Assembly (NCBI GenBank): GCA_050741255.1
Contig: JBOIEQ010000138.1
Coordinates: 1 to 11,595 of the forward strand
Direction: 5' to 3'
From: CAZXNF01 sp050741255
GTDB lineage: Bacteria; Pseudomonadota; Gammaproteobacteria; Burkholderiales; SG8-41
DNA length: 11,595 nt
Shown here: positions 6,349 through 11,595 of the stretch, piece after piece
Numbering within the stretch: position 1 is the first letter of the stretch
Layout of the letters: each line of letters opens with the position of its first letter
Translations under genes and position numbers: made by a program
The notes under the pieces: model-generated
What the model was told of the DNA's origin: nothing
The model's database searches: none
Seen by the model: the letters and a program-made list of their open reading frames with translations, nothing else

Positions 6349-7392
6349 ATGCTCGGCTGGCTAAGCGGCTACTTCAACAACGATCTCGCGATCGACCTCG
6401 GCACTGCGAACACGCTGATCTACGTTCGCGGCAGGGGCATCGTACTCGACGAGCCTTCGGTCGTCGCCATTCGCCAGGACGGCGGACCCAACGGCAAAAA
6501 AGTCATTCAGGATGTCGGCCTCTCGGCGAAGCAGATGCTGGGCCGCACGCCCGGCAACATCACCGCCATCCGGCCGATGAAGGACGGCGTGATCGCCGAC
6601 TTCACCGTCACCGAGCAGATGCTGAAGCACTTCATCAAGAAGGTGCACGACTCGCGCCTGTTCTCGCCCTCCCCGCGCATCATCATCTGCGTGCCCTGCG
6701 GTTCCACGCAGGTGGAACGCCGCGCGATTCGCGAATCCGCGATCGGTGCCGGCGCGCGCCAGGTATTCCTGATCGAGGAACCGATGGCGGCAGCGATCGG
6801 CGCCGACCTGCCGGTGGGCGACGCGACCGGCTCCATGGTCGTCGATATCGGCGGCGGCACGACGGAAGTCGGCGTGATCTCGCTCGGCGGCCTCGTCTAC
6901 AAGGGCTCCGTGCGCGTCGGCGGCGACAAGTTCGACGAGGCGATCATCAATTACATCCGCCGCAACTACGGCATGCTGATCGGCGAGACCACCGCCGAGC
7001 AGATCAAGAAGGAAATCGGTTCCGCCTTCCCCGGCTCCGAGGTGCGCGAAAAGGAAGTGAAGGGCCGCAACCTGGCCGAAGGCATTCCGCGCAGCTTCAC
7101 CATCTCGTCCAACGAAATTCTCGAAGCCCTGACCGAGCCGCTGAACAGCATCGTGTCCTCGGTCAAGTCCGCGCTGGAGCAGACGCCGCCCGAACTCGCG
7201 GCCGACATCGCCGAAAAAGGCATGGTGCTGACCGGCGGCGGCGCACTCCTGCGCGACATCGACCGTTTGTTCATGGAAGAAACCGGCCTCCCGGTGATCG
7301 TCGCCGAAGATCCCCTGACCTGCGTTGTGCGCGGCTCCGGCATGGCGCTCGAACGCATCGACAAGCTTGCGGGCATCTTTACGGATGAGTGA
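6349..7392 (+). CDS. mreB: Rod shape-determining protein MreB (bacterial actin)
   Basis: A complete 347-residue bacterial actin, the normal MreB length. It polymerises into membrane-bound filaments that orient the lateral wall synthesis machinery. The N terminus MLGWLSGYFNN is the short amphipathic membrane-binding segment. The actin-fold ATP-binding motifs appear in order: phosphate-1 AIDLGTANTLIY (14-25), the IEEPMAAAIG connector with the catalytic Glu (142-151), phosphate-2 VVDIGGGTTEV with D166 (164-174), and the adenosine motif VLTGGGALL (293-301). A GGA ribosome site at 6337-6339 lies 9 nt before the ATG. It is first in mreB-mreC-mreD-mrdA-rodA and divergent from gatC. The last codons, GAT GAG TGA, run into the first heptads of the repeat that separates it from mreC. 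The product nevertheless ends in a normal MreB tail (AGIFTDE). Confidence 0.98.
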   Translation: MLGWLSGYFNNDLAIDLGTANTLIYVRGRGIVLDEPSVVAIRQDGGPNGKKVIQDVGLSAKQMLGRTPGNITAIRPMKDGVIADFTVTEQMLKHFIKKVHDSRLFSPSPRIIICVPCGSTQVERRAIRESAIGAGARQVFLIEEPMAAAIGADLPVGDATGSMVVDIGGGTTEVGVISLGGLVYKGSVRVGGDKFDEAIINYIRRNYGMLIGETTAEQIKKEIGSAFPGSEVREKEVKGRNLAEGIPRSFTISSNEILEALTEPLNSIVSSVKSALEQTPPELAADIAEKGMVLTGGGALLRDIDRLFMEETGLPVIVAEDPLTCVVRGSGMALERIDKLAGIFTDE

Positions 7393-7480
7393 GGAGTGAG
7401 GAGTAAGAGGTGAGGAGGAAGCCTGAATCGCGAGACTGGCGGTGGTCCTCTCCTCACCCCTCTCCCCTTTCTCCTCACTG
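7387..7480. repeat. Heptad-based inverted repeat (large hairpin) between mreB and mreC
   Basis: The left arm (7387-7421) is five tandem heptads on a GAGTGAG theme: GAGTGAG, GAGTGAG, GAGTAAG, AGGTGAG, GAGGAAG. The right arm (7446-7480) is its pyrimidine counterpart: TCCTCTC, CTCACCC, CTCTCCC, CTTTCTC, CTCACTG. Folded without gaps, AGTGAGGAG at 7388-7396 pairs perfectly with CTCCTCACT at 7471-7479, and GGTGAGGAG at 7409-7417 with CTCCTCACC at 7450-7458. The two stems are in register, with partial pairing between them. The outer stem includes the mreB stop (7390-7392) and ends 4 nt before the mreC ATG. There is no following T-tract, so it is not a standard terminator; attenuation, transcript stabilisation or translational control are all possible. 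Similar GAGTGAG-type repeats occur between genes in some Betaproteobacteria, from general recollection. Confidence 0.85.
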
Positions 7481-7483
7481 ACC

Positions 7484-8386
7484 ATGGAATACGCGCCGCC
7501 GCCGTTTTTCAAGCGCGGCCCCTCCGCCCTCGCCCGGCTCGTTTTTTTCGCGCTCCTCTCGATTGCGCTGATCGTGGCGGATGCCCGCTTCCGCTACCTG
7601 GAGCCGCTGCGCGCGGGCGTCGCCGTGATGCTGTATCCGGTTCAGCGCGCAGTACTCGCGCCGTTCCAGCTGCTCGGCAGCATCGGCGGCTTTTTCTCCT
7701 CGCAGTCCGCGCTGAAGATCGAGAACGCACGGCTCGCCGAACAGCGCATGGCGGACACCGCCAACCTGCAGCGGCTGGAGGCGCTTGAAGCCGAAAACGC
7801 GCACCTGCGCGCGCTGCTCGAGGCGCGCGGGCGCCAGCCGGGCCGCGCGACCGCCGCCGAGGTGCTGTACTCGGGCCGCGATCCGTTCACCCGCCGCGTC
7901 GTGATCGACAAAGGCGCAGAGCAGGGACTGCGGCGGGGGGCGCCCGCCGTGGACAACCTCGGCGTCGTCGGTCAGGTCACCCGCGTGCATCCCTGGGTGT
8001 CCGAGGTGACGCTGATCACCGACCGCGAGCAGCTCGTGCCGGTACAGAACCTGCGCAACGGCCTGCGCGCCGTGCTTGCCGGCACCGGCAATGACGGCCG
8101 CCTCGAGCTCAAGTTCATTCCGTTGAACGCGGATTTCCAGAACGGCGACCGGCTGGTGACTTCCGGCATTGACGGCACCTACCCGCCCGGCCTGCCGGTG
8201 GCTGAAGTGTCCGCCGTCGAGCGCGATCCGGCCGCGCTGTTCGCCCGCATCGTGTGCAAGCCGACGGCCGGCGTGTCGCGCCACACGCAGGTGCTCGTGC
8301 TCGACTGGCAGCCCGACCGTCCGGCGGCGCCCCCCGCGGAGGAAGCGCCCGTGCCCAAGCGCGGCAAGGCGCGGAAAGGCGGCTGA
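7484..8386 (+). CDS. mreC: Rod shape-determining protein MreC
   Basis: A 300-residue bitopic inner-membrane protein that links the cytoplasmic MreB filaments to the periplasmic part of PBP2 and helps activate PBP2-RodA. The order is: short cytoplasmic MEYAPPPFFKRGPSALAR, one transmembrane helix (about 15-32), a periplasmic coiled coil for dimerisation (about 75-115, LKIENARLAEQRM to ENAHLRALLEARG), then the MreC beta-barrel domain (about 120-275). The domain carries DPFTRRVVIDKGAEQGL, VGQVTRV and TSGIDGTYPPGLPV. A Pro- and Lys-rich tail (278-300) follows. The start is set at ATG 7484 because the MEYxPPPFFKRGPS opening is typical of betaproteobacterial MreC. The in-frame GTG at 7442 would add residues translated from the repeat. 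No Shine-Dalgarno sequence precedes the ATG; the upstream 20 nt are pyrimidine-rich and form the right arm of the hairpin. The stop overlaps the mreD start by one base. Confidence 0.96.
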   Translation: MEYAPPPFFKRGPSALARLVFFALLSIALIVADARFRYLEPLRAGVAVMLYPVQRAVLAPFQLLGSIGGFFSSQSALKIENARLAEQRMADTANLQRLEALEAENAHLRALLEARGRQPGRATAAEVLYSGRDPFTRRVVIDKGAEQGLRRGAPAVDNLGVVGQVTRVHPWVSEVTLITDREQLVPVQNLRNGLRAVLAGTGNDGRLELKFIPLNADFQNGDRLVTSGIDGTYPPGLPVAEVSAVERDPAALFARIVCKPTAGVSRHTQVLVLDWQPDRPAAPPAEEAPVPKRGKARKGG

Positions 8387-8907
8387 TGGAAGCCCGCGCG
8401 CGCGCGCCGCAACTGATCCTGCTGCCGGTGCGCACGACGTTCATCGTCGTGACGTTCGCGCTCGCGCTCGCGCTGAACCTCCTGCCGTGGACCGGATTCG
8501 CGGTGCTCGTCAAACCCGACTTCGTGGCGCTGGTGGTCCTCTACTGGTGCGTCGAACAGCCGCGCAAGGTCGGCTTCCTCACAGCTTGGGCGCTCGGCCT
8601 GGTGATGGATGTCGCCGATGGCGCGCTGTTCGGCCAGCATGCGCTCGCCTACACGGTGCTCGCCTTCGCCGCCATCGTGCTGCACCGGCGCATCCAGGGC
8701 TTTCCGATGCGGCACCAGTTCTGGCACGTGCTGGCGCTGCTCACCCTCAACCAGCTGATCGTGCTCGGCCTGCGGATGGCGGCGGGCGCTCCGTTTCCCG
8801 GCATTGCCTACTTTCTGCCGGCACTGCTGGGCGCGCTGCTGTGGGCGCCGCTAAGCGCCCTGATGCGCATGCCGCGCATCCCCAAGTCCGATCCGGACCA
8901 GATCTAG
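8386..8907 (+). CDS. mreD: Rod shape-determining protein MreD
   Basis: A 173-residue, very hydrophobic inner-membrane protein of normal MreD length (about 160-175). It is part of the elongasome and thought to balance or stabilise MreC in its control of PBP2-RodA. About five to six membrane segments can be seen, at roughly 17-36, 38-56, 63-80, 86-100, 113-132 and 139-160. The most conserved MreD region, GLVMDVADGALFGQHALAYT, lies at 71-90. The ATG shares its A with the mreC TGA (TGATG), and an AAGG ribosome site at 8376-8379 sits 6 nt upstream, so the start is well supported and coupled to mreC. The stop is 6 nt before mrdA. Its sequence is variable in general, so the call rests on hydrophobic pattern, motif and position together. 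Confidence 0.94.
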   Translation: MEARARAPQLILLPVRTTFIVVTFALALALNLLPWTGFAVLVKPDFVALVVLYWCVEQPRKVGFLTAWALGLVMDVADGALFGQHALAYTVLAFAAIVLHRRIQGFPMRHQFWHVLALLTLNQLIVLGLRMAAGAPFPGIAYFLPALLGALLWAPLSALMRMPRIPKSDPDQI

Positions 8908-8913
8908 AGCGCG

Positions 8914-10782
8914 ATGGCCTCCGGCTACGTCGAACTGCGCAACCTGCGGCTGGAGATCCACCAGTTCCGGCTGCGGCTGGCTGTGCTCGCGGGCTTCGTG
9001 CTGCTCATGTTCTTCCTGTTGTTCGTCCGCTTCGTGTGGCTGCAGATCGTGCAGCACGACCACTACCACACGCTGGCGGAAGCCAATCGCATCTCGATCG
9101 TGCCCATCGTCCCCAACCGCGGCATCATCACCGACCGCAACGGCGTGGTGCTGGCGCGCAACTACTCGGCCTACACGCTCGAAATCACGCCGAGCAAGGT
9201 CGCCGATCTGGAACTGCTGATCGACGAACTCGCCACCGTGGTCGACATCCAGCCGCGCGACCGGCGCCGCTTCCGCAAGCTCCTCGACGAAAGCAAAAGC
9301 TTCGAGAGCCTGCCGATCCGCAGCCGGCTCTCCGACGAGGAGATCGCGCGCTTCGCCGCCAACCGCTACCGCTTCCCCGGCGTCGACATCAACGCCCGGC
9401 TGTTCCGCCAGTACCCGCAGGGCGAGCTGTTTTCGCACGTCGTGGGCCACATCGGCCGCATCAACAAGCGCGAAGTCGAGGAACTCGAGGCCGGCGGCAA
9501 CGCCGCCAACTACAAGGGCACCGACTACATCGGCAAGACCGGCCTGGAGCAGAGCTACGAGACCTATCTGCACGGCACGACGGGCGTCGCGGAAGTCGAG
9601 GTGGACTCCGCCGGGCGCGCCGTGCGCACGCTGTCGAAGACACCGCCGGAGTCCGGCGCGAGCCTGGTACTCAAGCTCGATGCCAAGCTGCAGGAAATGG
9701 TCTTCCGCGCGTTCGGTGACCGCCGCGGCGCGCTGGTCGCGATCGAACCCGAGACGGGCGGCGTGCTCGCCTTCGTCTCCAAGCCCGGCTTCGACCCCAA
9801 CCTGTTCGTCGACGGCATCGACCCGGTGAGCTGGAAGGAACTGAACGAATCGCCCGACCGGCCGATGGTCAACCGCGCGCTGGCCGGCACCTACCCGCCC
9901 GGCTCCACCTTCAAGCCCTTCATGGCGCTCGCCGCGCTCGCCGCCGGCAAGCGGCGTCCGGAACAGGCGATTTCCGATCCCGGGTTCTTCAATTTCGGCG
10001 GCCACGTCTTCCGCGACGACAAGGTCGGCGGCCACGGCATGGTGGACATGTACAAGTCCATCGTCGTGTCCTGCGACACTTACTACTACATGCTCGCCAA
10101 CGACCTGGGCATCGACAACATCACCAAGTACATCGGCATGTTCGGCTTCGGTTCGCGCACCGGCATCGACATCCAGGGCGAGTCGCAGGGCCTGCTGCCC
10201 TCGCAGGAGTGGAAGTGGAAGCGCTTCCGCCAGAAATGGTTCGCGGGCGAAACGGTCAGTGTCGCCATCGGTCAGGGCTACAACGCCTACACGCCGCTGC
10301 AGATGGCGCACGCCACCGCGACCGTCGCCAACAACGGCGTGATGTTCCGTCCGCATCTGGTCAACTACATCGACGACATCCGCACCAACACCCGCACCTA
10401 CGTGGAGCCGAAACCGCTGCGCGAACTGCCCTTCACGCGGGAGCACCTGAAGGTCGTGCAGGATGCGCTGGTCGGTGTCGCCAAGGAAGGCACGGGGGCG
10501 CGCGCCTTCGTCGGCACCCCCTACGTCTCGGCGGGCAAAACCGGCACGGCCCAGGTCATCGCCATCAAGCAGGGCGAGAAATACGTGGAAAGCCGCGTGG
10601 CCGAGCGCCACCGGGACCACGCGCTGTACATTGCCTACGCGCCGGCCGACAAACCCGTGATCGCGGTGGCCGTGATCGTGGAGAACGCGGGCTTCGGCGC
10701 GCGCGCGGCCGCTCCCATCGCGCGCCAGGTTTTCGATTACTACCTGCTCGGCAAGGAATCCGCCACCGCGGCGCCGGAATGA
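8914..10782 (+). CDS. mrdA: Penicillin-binding protein 2, peptidoglycan DD-transpeptidase of the elongasome
   Basis: A complete 622-residue class B PBP that crosslinks new lateral-wall peptidoglycan in the periplasm, working with RodA. It has a short cytoplasmic N terminus, a transmembrane anchor at about 19-46 (LRLAVLAGFVLLMFFLLFV), the non-catalytic pedestal domain opening with VPNRGIITDRNG (67-78), and a transpeptidase domain from about 260. The three active-site motifs are complete: STFK with nucleophile S331 and K334, SCD (386-388, the usual PBP2 form of SxN), and KTGTAQ (542-547). The PBP2 segment IGQGYNAYTPLQMAHA is also present. Length and motif spacing match E. coli PBP2. The ATG lies 6 nt after the mreD stop with a weak AGAG ribosome site overlapping that stop, consistent with coupling. 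The last 4 nt overlap the rodA start (ATGA). The product is the expected target of mecillinam-type beta-lactams. Confidence 0.98.
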   Translation: MASGYVELRNLRLEIHQFRLRLAVLAGFVLLMFFLLFVRFVWLQIVQHDHYHTLAEANRISIVPIVPNRGIITDRNGVVLARNYSAYTLEITPSKVADLELLIDELATVVDIQPRDRRRFRKLLDESKSFESLPIRSRLSDEEIARFAANRYRFPGVDINARLFRQYPQGELFSHVVGHIGRINKREVEELEAGGNAANYKGTDYIGKTGLEQSYETYLHGTTGVAEVEVDSAGRAVRTLSKTPPESGASLVLKLDAKLQEMVFRAFGDRRGALVAIEPETGGVLAFVSKPGFDPNLFVDGIDPVSWKELNESPDRPMVNRALAGTYPPGSTFKPFMALAALAAGKRRPEQAISDPGFFNFGGHVFRDDKVGGHGMVDMYKSIVVSCDTYYYMLANDLGIDNITKYIGMFGFGSRTGIDIQGESQGLLPSQEWKWKRFRQKWFAGETVSVAIGQGYNAYTPLQMAHATATVANNGVMFRPHLVNYIDDIRTNTRTYVEPKPLRELPFTREHLKVVQDALVGVAKEGTGARAFVGTPYVSAGKTGTAQVIAIKQGEKYVESRVAERHRDHALYIAYAPADKPVIAVAVIVENAGFGARAAAPIARQVFDYYLLGKESATAAPE

Positions 10783-11595
10783 AAATCATCCTGCGGCGCA
10801 TCGTGCGCTACCTCACCCAGCACGTGGACGGCTGGCTGCTCGCCGCCATGTTGATGCTGATGCTGGTGAGCCTCGTCACCATCTTCAGCGCGTCCAACCA
10901 GAGTTTCGCGCGGATTTCCGGCCAGCTCGTCAACATGACGGCGGCGCTGATCATCATGTACGTCGCCGCCAACATCTCGCCGCACTCCTATCAGCGGCTC
11001 GCGCTGCCCGCGTATGCCGTCGGCCTGCTGCTGCTGATCTGCGTCGCGCTGTTCGGCGAGGTGGTCAACGGCGCGCGGCGCTGGCTGCATGTCGGCGTCA
11101 CGCGCATCCAGCCTTCGGAACTGATGCGCATCGCCGTGCCGCTGGTGCTGGCCTGGTACTTCGACCGCTTTGAAGCGGGGCTGCGCCTGCGGAACTTCGC
11201 GATCGCCGCCACGTTGCTGCTCATCCCGGTGGGCCTCATCGTGCGGCAGCCGGACCTCGGTACCGCCCTCATGATCAGCGCGTCCGGCGGTTATGTGCTG
11301 TTCCTGGCCGGCCTGTCCTGGCGCATCATCGGCGGGTTAGCCGTTGCCGGTGGCATCGCGATGCCCTTCGCCTGGTCGATGCTGCACGACTACCAGCGGC
11401 GGCGCATCCTGACGCTGTTCGACCCGAACGCCGACCCGCTCGGCGCCGGCTACCACACCATCCAGTCCACAATTGCCGTCGGTTCGGGCGGCATCGTCGG
11501 CAAGGGCTGGCTGTCCGGCACGCAGACGCACCTCGACTTCATCCCGGAACGCACCACCGACTTCATCTTCGCCGTCTACTCCGAGGAGTTCGGCC
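10779..11595 (+). CDS. rodA: Rod shape-determining SEDS glycosyltransferase RodA, 3' end missing
   Basis: The first 272 residues of a protein usually about 370-380 long; the frame is still open at the right edge. RodA is the SEDS-family peptidoglycan polymerase that extends glycan chains from lipid II and pairs with PBP2. At least seven hydrophobic helices are visible. Family motifs present are NGARRWLHVG (about 96-105), QPSE at 111-114, QPDLGT, HDYQRRRI, DPNADPLGAGYHTIQS, GSGGIVGKGW, and PERTTDFIFAVYSEEFG with the expected catalytic Asp at D261. Residue 117 is Arg (QPSELMRIA) where RodA/FtsW proteins normally have Lys; E114 and residue 117 line up with the E. coli E114-K117 pair. The ATG overlaps the mrdA TGA by 4 nt (ATGA), a sign of translational coupling. 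What follows in the operon is not visible. Confidence 0.97.
   Translation, partial: MKIILRRIVRYLTQHVDGWLLAAMLMLMLVSLVTIFSASNQSFARISGQLVNMTAALIIMYVAANISPHSYQRLALPAYAVGLLLLICVALFGEVVNGARRWLHVGVTRIQPSELMRIAVPLVLAWYFDRFEAGLRLRNFAIAATLLLIPVGLIVRQPDLGTALMISASGGYVLFLAGLSWRIIGGLAVAGGIAMPFAWSMLHDYQRRRILTLFDPNADPLGAGYHTIQSTIAVGSGGIVGKGWLSGTQTHLDFIPERTTDFIFAVYSEEFG

Noticed and set aside
7387..7480. Heptad repeats as a CRISPR array
   Set aside because: The units are 7 bp, contiguous and inverted between arms, with no spacers and no cas genes nearby.
7442..7483. GTG at 7442 as the mreC start
   Set aside because: It would add 14 residues encoded by the pyrimidine arm of the repeat and displace the typical MEYxPPPFFKRGPS opening.
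8169..9719. Plus-strand open frame of 516 codons overlapping mreC, mreD and mrdA
   Set aside because: It is another frame of three well-supported genes; the product is Arg/Pro/Ala-rich and matches nothing I recognise.
8851..10620. Long minus-strand open frame (589 codons) opposite mrdA
   Set aside because: It mirrors the codon pattern of PBP2, which carries STFK, SCD and KTGTAQ. The antisense product is low-complexity His/Asp/Val/Ala-rich with no motif and no promoter or ribosome site.
1..11595. A new defence, mobile or biosynthetic system in the window
   Set aside because: Every gene belongs to a known family and fits a normal betaproteobacterial chromosomal layout. No integrase, transposase, toxin, phage gene, tRNA or attachment site was seen.

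Overview
The window looks like chromosomal DNA from a high-GC Betaproteobacterium. The order is unknown; a Rhodocyclales- or Nitrosomonadales-like lineage is only a guess. The basis is the protein character, the gatCAB operon placed back to back with mreBCD-mrdA-rodA, and a DUF4124-type secreted protein next to pyrE. All twelve genes found are housekeeping genes or members of known families. None shows a frameshift or an obvious sign of transfer. Two are cut by the window edges.

Layout from left to right. (1) Minus strand, 1-1522: xthA (exodeoxyribonuclease III), followed 18 nt downstream by a PLP-dependent D-threonine aldolase-like gene that runs off the left edge. (2) Plus strand, 1555-2986: pyrE, which starts 32 bp from the divergent xthA, overlapped by 8 nt by a gene for a secreted coiled-coil DUF4124 protein. 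(3) Minus strand, 2989-6178: the tightly packed operon gatC-gatA-gatB for the tRNA-dependent amidotransferase. Its end meets the DUF4124 gene with only 2 bp between the convergent stop codons. (4) Plus strand, 6349-11595: the rod-shape cluster mreB-mreC-mreD-mrdA-rodA, with rodA cut by the right edge.

The genes serve two main processes. GatCAB corrects misacylated Glu-tRNA(Gln) and/or Asp-tRNA(Asn) for translation. MreB, MreC, MreD, PBP2 and RodA form the elongasome that builds the lateral cell wall. PyrE (pyrimidine synthesis), XthA (DNA repair) and the aldolase (D-hydroxy-amino-acid metabolism) are separate functions.

No previously undescribed multi-gene system was found. The most unusual non-coding element is a heptad-based inverted repeat of about 94 bp between mreB and mreC. 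It has two perfect 9-bp stem segments in register, contains the mreB stop codon, and ends 4 nt before an mreC start that has no Shine-Dalgarno sequence. A near-symmetric -10 element between gatC and mreB, which could fire in both directions, is the second point of interest. The longest stretch without a gene is 170 bp (6179-6348).
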